A DNA stretch of 64,000 bases from Allobosea sp. (lineage in GTDB: Bacteria > Pseudomonadota > Alphaproteobacteria > Rhizobiales > Beijerinckiaceae), in NCBI GenBank assembly GCA_024231975.1, contig JAAEQB010000075.1, positions 1-64,000 on the forward strand, given 5' to 3'. Both the position numbers and the translations under genes were made by a program. Below the pieces are notes generated by a model. It was not told where the DNA came from. It saw only the letters and a program-made list of their open reading frames with translations, and searched no databases. Of this stretch, positions 25,550 through 33,988 are shown piece by piece. The number at the start of each line of letters is the position of its first letter. Positions within the stretch are counted from its first letter, which is position 1.

Positions 25550-26557
25550 ATGAAGGCCGTCCGTACCGACCGCGAGCTGGAATGCCCTGAGATCGACGCC
25601 GGCCTGCGCGCCCGCGGCGTCGAGCTCGTCACGCTGCCCGACGGCATTTCCGAGGAGGCGATGGCGCGGGAGGTCGTCGACGCCGACCTCCTGCTGATGT
25701 GCTACACGCCGATCACTGAGCGGGTGATCGCCGCGGCCGGCAGGCTGAAGGGCATCGTCAAATACGGCGTCGGCATCGACGCGATCGACATCCCGGCGGC
25801 GATGGCGCGCGGCATCCCCGTGGTCAACGTGCCGGAATATGCAGAGGAGACGGTCGCGGAAGGCGCGTTCGCCCTGATGATCGCGCTCGCCCGGCGCATG
25901 CCCGAGATCGGCCGCGCCATGCAGGGCGAGGGCTGGATCTGGCCGGCGCAGCGCTGGCTCGGCCGCGACATCGCCGGTGCGACGCTCGGGCTCGTCGGCG
26001 CCGGCAAGATCGGGCGCAGCATGGCGCGGATGGCGGGGCAGGGCTTCCGGGCGCGGGTGCTCGGCTACGATCCGCATGTCGGCGCCGAGGCGATGGCCGC
26101 TGCGGGGATCGAGAAGGCCGACGACCTCCACGCGATGCTGCGGCAATGCGATTTCGTCTCGCTGCATTGCGTCTTGAACGCCGCCACCCGCCATGTCATC
26201 GGCCGGGCCGAGCTCGCCTGCCTCAAGCCCGGCGCCATCCTCGTCAACGTCTCGCGCGGCGCGCTGATCGACGAGGCGGCGCTGGTCGAGGCGGTGCTGG
26301 CCGGCCAGCTCGGCGGGGTCGGCCTCGATGTCTACAGTCAGGAGCCGCTCGCGCGGGAGGGGCTGCTCAGCCCGCTCTTCGGCCGCGACGACGTCATCCT
26401 GTTCCCGCACCTGACCTTCTTCACCCGTGAGGCGATGCGGCGCCTTTCCGACGATACGTTGGCGCGCTGCTTCGAGGTGCTGGACGGCAAGCCAGTGCAG
26501 ATTCGCTCACATGATCCGCGCCTGCGGGCGCAGACGCGCAATGTCGTCTTCGCCTGA
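25550..26557 (+). CDS. D-2-hydroxyacid dehydrogenase-family protein
   Basis: 335 residues. The NAD-binding Rossmann motif is GLVGAGKIGRSMARM (about residues 145-160); the catalytic triad is Arg in VNVSRGALID, Glu in DVYSQEP and His in FPHLTFFT. Family members reduce 2-keto acids or oxidise D-2-hydroxy acids. It sits 10 bases behind the PbfA-like gene, so a phosphonate-linked substrate such as phosphonolactate or a 1-hydroxyphosphonate is possible but unproven. The phosphite dehydrogenase PtxD belongs to the same family, but the Lys76 of its ALKGFDN segment does not align here. Start at ATG 25550 (a GTG precedes it at 25547). Confidence 0.82.
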   Translation: MKAVRTDRELECPEIDAGLRARGVELVTLPDGISEEAMAREVVDADLLLMCYTPITERVIAAAGRLKGIVKYGVGIDAIDIPAAMARGIPVVNVPEYAEETVAEGAFALMIALARRMPEIGRAMQGEGWIWPAQRWLGRDIAGATLGLVGAGKIGRSMARMAGQGFRARVLGYDPHVGAEAMAAAGIEKADDLHAMLRQCDFVSLHCVLNAATRHVIGRAELACLKPGAILVNVSRGALIDEAALVEAVLAGQLGGVGLDVYSQEPLAREGLLSPLFGRDDVILFPHLTFFTREAMRRLSDDTLARCFEVLDGKPVQIRSHDPRLRAQTRNVVFA

Positions 26558-26569
26558 GGCCGGGATCGT

Positions 26570-28987
26570 CTAGGAGCGCCTGTCGAGCGGCGCGGCCAGG
26601 CTGGCGCTGACGGGGACCGTCGTGCCGGCAAGGTCGATCGTCCAGCTGCGGGCATCGAGCCAGGCCTGGTCGATCGCCTCGTCGCTCTGCGCCCAGCCGA
26701 GCGCGACGATGCCGTCCACGCTCGCGCCGAAACCGGCGGAGGTGATCTCGCCGACAGGCTTGCCATTGGCCAGGATGGCTTCACCGCCCCAGGCCATCTG
26801 CCCGTCCGGGCGCGGGCCGACCAGGGCGATGAGGCGCTTGTTCCGGGGCGCTGCACGCGCCGCCACCAGTGCGTCGCGGCCGACGAAATCGCCCTTGTTC
26901 AGCTTCACCGCGAAGCCGAGCCCGGCCTCATAGGGATTGACGTCGGGTGTCAGCTCGCGCCCCCAGGCGCGGAAGCCCTTCTCGATGCGCAGCGAGTCGA
27001 CGGCGTAGTAGCCGACATCGACGAGGCCGAGATCAGCGCCGGCCTCGTGCAGCGCCTCGTGGATCGCGGGCGTGAACTCGGCGGGGACATAGAGCTCGAA
27101 GCCCTCGCCCAGATAGGAGCGGCGGCAGGCCCATGCCGTGGCGTAGCCGATCGTGATCTGGCGGATGGCGTTGGCCGGGAAGTCGGCGAGATCGAACGAG
27201 ACCGGGCTGACACGGCTGAGGATGTCCGCTGCCTTCGGTCCGGCGAGCGAGAGCACCGCATAGGCTGAGGTGACGTCCGTCAGCGTCGCGCCGTCCGGCA
27301 GTTGGCGCCTGATCCAGTGCGCGTCGCGCGTCGCCTGGGCGGTGCCGGTCAGGAGCAGATAGGCGTCGGGCGCGATGCGGGCGGCGGTGAGATCGCTCTC
27401 GAAGGTGCCGCGCGTATTGAGCAACGCGGTATAGACGGAGGTGCCGACCGGCACGGCGACGTCATTGGCGGCAAGGCGCTGCAGCGCGGCCTCGGCCTGC
27501 GGCCCCTGCAGCAGGAACTTGGCGAAGCTGCTCATGTCGACGAGCCCCGCGGCCTCGCGGCAGGCACGATGCTCGGCAGCGACGGTCTCGAACCAGTTCT
27601 GCGGCCCGAAGGAGTAGCGGATCGTGCGCTCGTCCTCGCCGCGGGCGAAGTAGTTGGCCCGCTCCCAACCCATCTTCGAGCCGAAGACGGCGCCCTTGGC
27701 GGCAAGGCGATCATAGAGCGGCGAGCGCCGGAACGGCCTTGCCGTATCGAGCTCGCGGTTCGGCCAGGGCATGGCGTAATGCAGGCCGAGCGTCTCCTTG
27801 ATGCGGTCCTTCAGCCAGGCCGGGTTGTTGTTGAAATCGGCGAAGCGGCGGATGTCGACCGGCCAGAGATCGCTGGTCGCCTCGCCCGCGACGATCCATT
27901 CGGCGAGCGCGCGGCCGGCGCCGCCGGCCGAGGCGATGCCCATCGAGTTGAAGCCGGCGCCGACATAGACGCCGGCGACCTCCGGGGCCTCGCCGAGCAA
28001 AAAGTTATTGTCCGGCGTGAAGCTCTCGGGACCGTTCAGGAAGGTCTTGATCTGCGCCGTCTCCAGCGCCGGCACGCGCTGCAGCGCGTTCTCCATCAGG
28101 ATCGCGAACTGGTCCCAGTCGTCGGGCAGGAGCTGGAATTCGAACGGGTAGGGGATGCCGTCCATGCCCCAGGGCTTGGCGTCCGGCTCGAAGCCGCCCA
28201 TGACGAGGCCGCCGACCTCCTCCTTGTAGTAGGTGTAGCCGTCGGGATCGCGCATCACCGGCAGATCGGGCGTCACGCCCTCGATCTTGCCGGTGACGAT
28301 GTACATGTGCTCGGCCGAATGCAGCGGCACCGAGACACCGCACATCTTTCCGACCTCGCGCGACCATTGCCCGGCGCAGATGGCGAGCACCTCACATTCG
28401 ACCCGGCCCTGGTCGGTGAGCACGGCCTTGACCCGGCCCTTCTCCGTTTCCACGCCGGTGACGCGGATGCCCTCGCGCACGATCGCGCCACCATTGCGGG
28501 CGCCGCGCGCCAGCGCCTGGGTGATATCCGACGGATTGGCCTTGCCGTCGCCGGGGAGCCAGACGCCGCCGACGAGGTCGTCGGTGCGCATCACCGGCCA
28601 TTTGTCGCCGGCCTCCTTCGGGCTGAGCTCTTCGATCTCGACACCTTGGGCGCGGGCCGCCGAGATCGTCCGCCGCAGCTGCGTCATGCGTTCGGGCGTG
28701 CGGGCGACCGAGACCGAGCCGCAGCGCTTCCAGCCGGTGGCGAGCCCGCTCTCGGCCTCGAGCGAGGAATAGAGCTCAGTCGAATAGCGGATCAGCCGGG
28801 TCATGCTGGACTGGCTGCGCAATTGGCCGACGAGGCCGGCCGCATGCCAGGTGGTGCCGCAGGACAGGCGCCCCTGCTCCAGCAGCAGCACCTCGCGCCA
28901 GCCGAGCTTGGTCAGGTGGTAGGCGAGCGAGCAGCCGATGATACCGCCGCCGATGATGACGACACGAGACTGGGTGGGAATGGACAT
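26570..28987 (-). CDS. FAD-dependent amine dehydrogenase with GcvT domain (dimethylglycine/sarcosine dehydrogenase-like)
   Basis: 805 residues. The N-terminal DAO/FAD domain has VVIIGGGIIGCSLAYHL, and His48 in GTTWHAAGL is the position that carries covalent FAD in dimethylglycine dehydrogenases. The C-terminal half (about residue 430 on) is an aminomethyltransferase-like folate domain (YFARGEDERTIRYSFG, GFRAWGRELTPDVNPYEAGL, PVGEITSAGFG). Such enzymes oxidise an N-methyl group and pass the one-carbon unit to tetrahydrofolate. It is convergent with the hydroxyacid dehydrogenase gene and lies downstream of a DeoR gene. The substrate is unknown; an N-methylated amine, possibly N-methyl-AEP given the neighbours, is a guess. 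Confidence 0.87.
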   Translation of the reverse strand: MSIPTQSRVVIIGGGIIGCSLAYHLTKLGWREVLLLEQGRLSCGTTWHAAGLVGQLRSQSSMTRLIRYSTELYSSLEAESGLATGWKRCGSVSVARTPERMTQLRRTISAARAQGVEIEELSPKEAGDKWPVMRTDDLVGGVWLPGDGKANPSDITQALARGARNGGAIVREGIRVTGVETEKGRVKAVLTDQGRVECEVLAICAGQWSREVGKMCGVSVPLHSAEHMYIVTGKIEGVTPDLPVMRDPDGYTYYKEEVGGLVMGGFEPDAKPWGMDGIPYPFEFQLLPDDWDQFAILMENALQRVPALETAQIKTFLNGPESFTPDNNFLLGEAPEVAGVYVGAGFNSMGIASAGGAGRALAEWIVAGEATSDLWPVDIRRFADFNNNPAWLKDRIKETLGLHYAMPWPNRELDTARPFRRSPLYDRLAAKGAVFGSKMGWERANYFARGEDERTIRYSFGPQNWFETVAAEHRACREAAGLVDMSSFAKFLLQGPQAEAALQRLAANDVAVPVGTSVYTALLNTRGTFESDLTAARIAPDAYLLLTGTAQATRDAHWIRRQLPDGATLTDVTSAYAVLSLAGPKAADILSRVSPVSFDLADFPANAIRQITIGYATAWACRRSYLGEGFELYVPAEFTPAIHEALHEAGADLGLVDVGYYAVDSLRIEKGFRAWGRELTPDVNPYEAGLGFAVKLNKGDFVGRDALVAARAAPRNKRLIALVGPRPDGQMAWGGEAILANGKPVGEITSAGFGASVDGIVALGWAQSDEAIDQAWLDARSWTIDLAGTTVPVSASLAAPLDRRS

Positions 28988-29035
28988 GGAAACGCCTCCG
29001 CGATGGGAGGCAGTCTAGCGCGCTCGACTCATAAA

Positions 29036-29055
29036 ACAACAAAAAACCACAAAAA
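29036..29055 (-). promoter_or_regulatory. Tandem decamer repeats upstream of the FAD/GcvT gene
   Basis: On the minus strand TTTTTGTGGT (29055-29046) is followed directly by TTTTTGTTGT (29045-29036). T-rich direct repeats of about one helical turn are typical of DeoR/GlpR-type operators. They sit between the deoR stop and the FAD/GcvT start, about 50 bases upstream of that start. Confidence 0.5.
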
Positions 29056-29063
29056 CGGTCAAA

Positions 29064-29834
29064 TTAGGCAGCGCGTATTGCGACGCCCTGTTCTGCCAGT
29101 TTCGCGGCGATGGCCGCGGGTGGAGCCTGGTCGACGAGGAGGCCGGCGCAGGGTTCGTCGCCGCCGATGCGGCTGGGCAGGACGAGCCCGAACTTGCTGG
29201 CGTCGGCCATCAGGAAGCCTTGCTCGGCTGCGCCCAGCAGGGCGCTGCGGATCGCTGCTCCAGAGCGGGTATAGTCGGTCAGGCGCCCGTCCGGATCGAC
29301 GCCGCCGACGCTGACGAAGGCGATGTCGGCGGAGAGACGGGCGATCGCCCGCAAGGTCTCGGCGCCGCTGGTCGCATCCTCGTTGCGGTCGAATTCGCCG
29401 CCGATCAAGAAGACGCGGGCGCCGGGCAACCGGCTCACCAGCCGCGCATTCTCAAGCGAGGTAGTGTGCACGATCAGCCGCTTGCGGTCCGACCGCGCCA
29501 GAGCGCGCGCCAATGCCTCTGTCGTCGTGCCGGAGTCGAGCAGGACGGTCATGCCATCGCCGAGCAGCGAGACGGCGAGATCGGCGATCTTCTCCTTTCC
29601 CGTGCGATTCATGGTCCGGCGGCTGGCGAAGGAGGCTTCCGAGCGCTCATGCCGGACCGCGCCGCCATGGACGACCGACAGCAGGCCGCCGGCGGAGAGG
29701 GCCTTGAGGTCGCGCCGGATCGTCTCGCGCGAGACATCGAGCGCCTGCGCGAGTTCCTCGACGGTCACGGAGCCCTGCTGGTCGAGGGTGGCCAGGATGG
29801 CCTGATGCCGCCGCGCAGCGATGTCGCGTGTCAT
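29064..29834 (-). CDS. DeoR-family transcriptional regulator
   Basis: 256 residues. N-terminal DeoR HTH (RRHQAILATLDQQGSVTVEE, LDVSRETIRRDLKALSAGGL, VVHGGAVR) and a C-terminal sugar-phosphate-type sensor domain (LDSGTTTEALARAL, FIGGEFD-like segment LIGGEFDRNE, FVSVGGVD). The start is the ATG at 29834, which gives the usual family length; the frame is open to a TTG at 29957. It most likely controls the FAD/GcvT gene 76 bases downstream through the tandem decamers. Ligands of this family are often phosphorylated sugars, yet no sugar gene is nearby. Confidence 0.85.
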   Translation of the reverse strand: MTRDIAARRHQAILATLDQQGSVTVEELAQALDVSRETIRRDLKALSAGGLLSVVHGGAVRHERSEASFASRRTMNRTGKEKIADLAVSLLGDGMTVLLDSGTTTEALARALARSDRKRLIVHTTSLENARLVSRLPGARVFLIGGEFDRNEDATSGAETLRAIARLSADIAFVSVGGVDPDGRLTDYTRSGAAIRSALLGAAEQGFLMADASKFGLVLPSRIGGDEPCAGLLVDQAPPAAIAAKLAEQGVAIRAA

Positions 29835-30068
29835 GGAAGCGAGACCGGAAGTCCTGACCAGCGGAGATCCTGGCCAGCGAGGGAATGGACCCGACCGGAC
29901 ATATGGAGTTGCCACGCGCTTGGCAATCGAACCGGTGCGGGACGGCTGGAGCGCCAAGCCTATCTCAATTTTACGCGTCGATTACGACTTGAACGTATAA
30001 GTTGTATATGCGGAGCCATTGAACCAATCGGAAAGGTCCGCGGCCCAGCCCTGAGCACCGGAGCCTAG

Positions 30069-31202
30069 ATGTCATTGCTCGAACCGCCGACAGCCGTTCA
30101 AGCGCGCGCCTCGCGCAAGGGCATGGTCAGGCCGATGATCGGGGCGGATGTGCCCGCAGTCGCCCGGCTGTTCCTCAAGATATTCAGGGGCGCGGACAAA
30201 CCGGCGGATCAGGAGCTTCAGCACTATCTCTGCACCCTGGCCCTGACCTCTCCCGCCTATGACGAGACGCTGGGCACGCAGGTCTATCAGCAGCAGGACG
30301 GGCGCATCCGCAGCGCTCTGCTGGCCGTGCCGATGCGGTTCGTCGCCTGCGGAGACGTCCTGCCCGGAAGGCTCCTCGGCGTCTTCATGGCCGACGCCGA
30401 GGCCGCCGGGGCGGCGCAACTCATCCTCGCCTTGCGGCCGCGGCGCGCCGACTTCGCCTTCTGCGATAGCGCCTCGCCGACGAGCCGCGACCATCTCCTC
30501 GCGATTGGCGGCAGGCCGGTCCCGGTGCAGAATCTGGAATGGGTGCGCAGCTTTCGTCCGGTGGGCGCCCTTGTCGGACGCTTCGCCGAGCGCTTCCTGG
30601 GCGGCAGGCGCCTTGGCCTTTCCGTCCTCACGCGCCCTCTCGACGAACTGCTGCGGCGCCGGTCGCGGGAGCAGGGGGTGACGGAGCCCGGCAGCGCCGA
30701 GGTCGTCGAGATGCCCGTTCGCGATTTCCTCGTGCAGGCGCCGCGGCTCGTCGCCCATTACGCGGTGCACCCGCTCTGGAGCGAGGAGGAGCTCTCCTGG
30801 CTGGTCGCGCTGGCGGCGCAGAACACGCGGCTCGGCGCCTTCACGATCCGCGCGGTCATCGATCGCACCGGCGCGGTCATCGGCAGCTTCGTCTATTATG
30901 CGGCGTCGGGGGGCAGCGCGCATGTCCTCAACGTCCTGTCGCTGCCGGGCCAAGAACAAGCTGTCCTTGGCGCGATGTTCCGCCATCTCGACGAGACCGG
31001 CCATGTCGAGGCGCGCGGCCGGGCGCAGTTCGCCCTGATGGCCGGGCTCTCCTTGCAGCGCTGGCTCGTCTTCCGGCACCGGGCCTTCACGGTGGCGCTG
31101 ACGCGGGTTCCGGAGATCAACGATGCGGTCGCCCGCGGCGATGTCTATGTCGGCGGCCTCGCCGGCGAGGACTGGAGCCGGCTTCTCGGCGATTTCAACT
31201 GA
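30069..31202 (+). CDS. GNAT-like acyltransferase, exopolysaccharide locus
   Basis: 377 residues. The N-terminal part (VRPMIGADVPAVARLFLKIF) looks like a GNAT acetyltransferase start, and the C-terminal half has another GNAT-like segment (GAFTIRAVIDRTGAVIGSFV and HVLNVLSLPGQEQAVLGAMF). No classic acetyl-CoA Q/RxxGxG/A motif is clear. It is the first plus-strand gene of a glycan locus and ends 9 bases before a glycosyltransferase, so it may acylate a sugar or lipid intermediate. Function is not certain. Confidence 0.55.
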   Translation: MSLLEPPTAVQARASRKGMVRPMIGADVPAVARLFLKIFRGADKPADQELQHYLCTLALTSPAYDETLGTQVYQQQDGRIRSALLAVPMRFVACGDVLPGRLLGVFMADAEAAGAAQLILALRPRRADFAFCDSASPTSRDHLLAIGGRPVPVQNLEWVRSFRPVGALVGRFAERFLGGRRLGLSVLTRPLDELLRRRSREQGVTEPGSAEVVEMPVRDFLVQAPRLVAHYAVHPLWSEEELSWLVALAAQNTRLGAFTIRAVIDRTGAVIGSFVYYAASGGSAHVLNVLSLPGQEQAVLGAMFRHLDETGHVEARGRAQFALMAGLSLQRWLVFRHRAFTVALTRVPEINDAVARGDVYVGGLAGEDWSRLLGDFN

Positions 31203-31211
31203 GGCGGCACA

Positions 31212-32210
31212 ATGACGGTCTCGGTCATCCTGAAGACGCTGAATGAAGAGGTGCGGATCGGCGCCGCGATCGAGAGCGTGCTCGCGGCGCTGGACGGGAT
31301 CGGCGGCGAGGTCATCGTCGCCGATGGCGGCTCGCGCGACCGGACCCTCGCCATCGCCACCAGCTATCCCGTCCAGGTCGTTCAGCTTGAGCCGACCATT
31401 CGCCCGAGCTGTGGCATCGGCCCCCAGCTCGGCTTCCAGTACAGCCGCGAGCCGTTCATCTGCCTGATGGACGGCGACATGCTGCTCGATCCCGGCTTCC
31501 TGCCCGAGGCGCTGTCGTATCTCAGCGCCAACCCTCGCGCTGCCGGCGTGACCGGCCATGTCGAGGAGATGAACGATACCAGCCTGGAATATGTCAGGCG
31601 TGGGCGCCGGGTCTCGCCGGAGAACCGGATCGGCGTGATCGACCGCATGAATGGCGGCGGCCTCTATCGTCGGGCGGCGGTCGAGCAGGCCGGCTATCTC
31701 TCGGACCGAAACCTGCACGGCTATGAGGAATTCGATCTCGGCCTGCGCCTGCGGGCACGCGGCTGGAGCCTGCATCGTCTCGACCGCCGCTTCGTCCGCC
31801 ATTTCGGGCATGCGATCAACGCCTATGCGCTGCTGCTGCGGCGCTGGAAGTCGGGCTATCTGCGCGGGATCGGCGAAGTGCTGCGCGCCGCGCTCGGCCA
31901 GCCGCAATGGCAGCGCTTGGTCGCGGAGCTGCCTGAGCTGAAGCTCTGGGGGATCGTCTATCTCTGGCTGGCGGCGATGGTTGCACTGCCCATCGTCCTA
32001 CCGAGCCTCGCCATGGGGTTCGCAGTCGATCTTGCCCTGACTGCCGGCGTCATCGGCCTGATGAGTCTGCGGCAGAAGAGCCTGTCCCTCGGCCTCTATG
32101 CGGTCGTCGCCTGGCTGTTCCATGCTGCCGCCTTGCCGCTCGGCTTCGTTCAGGCGCGCAAGGCGCCGGAGGCCTGGATCGAGAGCCGGGTCGTCAGCGA
32201 CGGATCATGA
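31212..32210 (+). CDS. Family 2 glycosyltransferase
   Basis: 332 residues. GT-A fold: VSVILKTLNEEVRIGAAIES at the N-terminus, VIVADGGSRDRT, and LMDGDMLLDPGFLPEAL as the metal-binding DxD-like element; NLHGYEEFDLGLRLRARGW is the acceptor-site ED motif. One or two membrane helices follow at about residues 245-320. It probably adds a sugar to a lipid-linked intermediate at the inner face of the membrane. It overlaps the end of the convergent flippase gene by six bases. Confidence 0.87.
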   Translation: MTVSVILKTLNEEVRIGAAIESVLAALDGIGGEVIVADGGSRDRTLAIATSYPVQVVQLEPTIRPSCGIGPQLGFQYSREPFICLMDGDMLLDPGFLPEALSYLSANPRAAGVTGHVEEMNDTSLEYVRRGRRVSPENRIGVIDRMNGGGLYRRAAVEQAGYLSDRNLHGYEEFDLGLRLRARGWSLHRLDRRFVRHFGHAINAYALLLRRWKSGYLRGIGEVLRAALGQPQWQRLVAELPELKLWGIVYLWLAAMVALPIVLPSLAMGFAVDLALTAGVIGLMSLRQKSLSLGLYAVVAWLFHAAALPLGFVQARKAPEAWIESRVVSDGS

Positions 32211-33518
32211 GGGCAGGGGGCTTGCCCTGGCGGGCCCGGCCGCCTGCAGCCGGCTCCGCCCGGCGAGGCGGAGCAGCACCAGCCAGGCGGCGATGACGAT
32301 GGTGCCGTCGGTGACATAGAGCGCGACGAAGGTGCCGATCGGGGCGGCCAGCGCGGTGGCGGCCGCGATCAGAACGCTGCCGGCAAGGTTGGCGCTGTTG
32401 AGAATCCAGGCGCGCACATCCTGCCGGCCGGAGGCGCCGAGCAGGTCGACCGCGGCCGCCCAGGCGCCGATCAGTATGATGGTGCCGCAGAGGCAGCGCA
32501 GGAAGAATGGGAGATCGTGGTAGGCACGGCCGAACAGGGCCGGAAGCCAGGGCGCCAGCATGAACAGCGCGAGCGCCGTCGCCCCGCCGAGGGCAAGTGC
32601 CGCCAGCAAAGCGCGCTTGGCCGTCGGCAAGGCGAGATGCAGGCCGTCGCGGCTCTCGCGCGCCAGGCGCGGATAGAGCAGCCGGTTGAGCGCATCGATC
32701 GAAAGATAGCTGGCGTCCATGATCCGTCTGGCGACGCCATAGCTGCCGACCGTCTCGATCGGGGTGAACAGGCCGATCACCAGCAGGTCGACATTGGAGC
32801 GGATGGCCCGTCCGGCGAATTGCGATGCGAACAGCAGGCCGGCGCGCAACTCATCGCGCAGGACCGCGAGCCGTGGTCGGCCGAGCGGTGCAAGCCAGAT
32901 GGCCCCGAGCAAGGCGTAGAGCAGGTTTCCGCCGCACTGCCAGAGTGCCCAGTCCGACAGGCTTGAGACCTTGAACACCAGGCAGGCGAGGGCGGCTGTG
33001 GCCGTACGTGCGACGGCGAAGCCGACGACCGAACGGTTTGCGGCATGAACCTGGCCGAGGCCGAGAAAGGCGGTCTCCACGAGCAGGATCAACCGCACGA
33101 GAACGACATTGCCGAAGAACAACAGCGCCAGGGTCGGAATGTCGACGGAGGGGCCTGAACCCAGGCGGGTCCAGGCCGACATCGCTGCGACGCCGCCGAT
33201 GACGAGCACGGCTCCGCTGAGGCCGATCAGCAGAAGGTTATGGCCGAGCAGGATCGGATAGCTCCCGGGATCGCGCGAGACCCTGCGCAGCAGGCAGTCG
33301 GACGCGCCCAGGCCGCAGATCTGGACCGCGATCGCGGTCACCGCGGAGATCTGCACGAACAGGCCGAATTCGGCCGGGCCAAGCGCGCGCGCCAGGATGG
33401 CGAAGGTCACCAGCTGCGAGATGCCGGCCGATGCCAGCGACCCGCTCGACAGAAAGTAGATGAAGATGGGGCGAGCGAATTGAAGGCTCTTGCCGGTATC
33501 ATTCTCGATTTTTACCAA
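32205..33518 (-). CDS. Polysaccharide flippase (Wzx-like, MATE/MOP superfamily)
   Basis: 437 residues with about 12 membrane helices and the layout of oligosaccharide flippases (FIYFLSSGSLASAGISQLV, ILARALGPAEFGLFVQISAV, FAGRAIRSNVDLLVIGLF). Flippases carry undecaprenyl-linked repeats to the periplasmic face for polymerisation. It lies on the strand opposite to the other polysaccharide genes and is convergent with the first two, divergent from the chain-length gene, so it has its own promoter. It is the only flippase visible. Confidence 0.82.
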   Translation of the reverse strand: MVKIENDTGKSLQFARPIFIYFLSSGSLASAGISQLVTFAILARALGPAEFGLFVQISAVTAIAVQICGLGASDCLLRRVSRDPGSYPILLGHNLLLIGLSGAVLVIGGVAAMSAWTRLGSGPSVDIPTLALLFFGNVVLVRLILLVETAFLGLGQVHAANRSVVGFAVARTATAALACLVFKVSSLSDWALWQCGGNLLYALLGAIWLAPLGRPRLAVLRDELRAGLLFASQFAGRAIRSNVDLLVIGLFTPIETVGSYGVARRIMDASYLSIDALNRLLYPRLARESRDGLHLALPTAKRALLAALALGGATALALFMLAPWLPALFGRAYHDLPFFLRCLCGTIILIGAWAAAVDLLGASGRQDVRAWILNSANLAGSVLIAAATALAAPIGTFVALYVTDGTIVIAAWLVLLRLAGRSRLQAAGPARASPLPS

Positions 33519-33988
33519 TCAACACTCCATGAATTTTGTTTAGAAGCTGTCCTGTGATTTATTTCATCCATGCCGTTTGTATTTGAAGTGACGTAATTTA
33601 ACTATCGGCTGCGATAGAATTATTGCTAGATTATCGATTTTTTATTCCAGGAGAGCCGATTTTGCTTCTTAAAACGTGCGGTGCGCGGCCAGTGCCGTCT
33701 TGCCGTTAAGGTAAACACTTAATTGAGAAATCTACCTAAGGTTGTCTTTCTTTGATCAAACTCGGATTATCACAACCTATAAGTGTAGTCGTGAAAAAAT
33801 CGCGAATACGGGGGTTCCATGATCACGATCGCGGCCGCTGGCCCTGTCCCGGTCATCGCTATTGCTGGTGAGGCAAGGTCTGCGCGGGCAGGGCACATCT
33901 TCGAAGGTCTCGGGACCTGGTCGGCAGAGCTGAAGCGCAGTTCCGCGATCTCCAACACGTGCGTGCCCTCTCGCTGAGGCAGGTCGCC
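33519..33988. other. AT-rich divergent promoter region of the exopolysaccharide locus
   Basis: About 470 bases between the flippase and chain-length genes, clearly lower in GC than the rest. It holds a perfect 6-bp stem CTATCG-GCTG-CGATAG (33602-33617), several AT-rich stretches suited to promoters (33640-33790) and a 52-codon open frame at 33819-33977. Other structure is not evident. Confidence 0.6.
33819..33977 (+). CDS. Small open reading frame ahead of the chain-length gene (52 residues)
   Basis: An ATG at 33819 follows GGGGG with a 5-base gap, and the frame runs 52 codons to TGA at 33975-33977, ending 11 bases before the next gene. The product starts MITIAAAGPVPVIAIAGEAR and has no recognised domain or clear signal peptide. 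It may be a leader peptide or a chance frame. Confidence 0.25.
   Translation: MITIAAAGPVPVIAIAGEARSARAGHIFEGLGTWSAELKRSSAISNTCVPSR

Noticed and set aside
25550..26557. Phosphite dehydrogenase (PtxD) as identity of the hydroxyacid dehydrogenase
   Set aside because: Same family and suggestive context, but the catalytic Lys of PtxD (ALKGFDN) does not align with the Lys of VKYGVGID, and no phosphite transporter is present.
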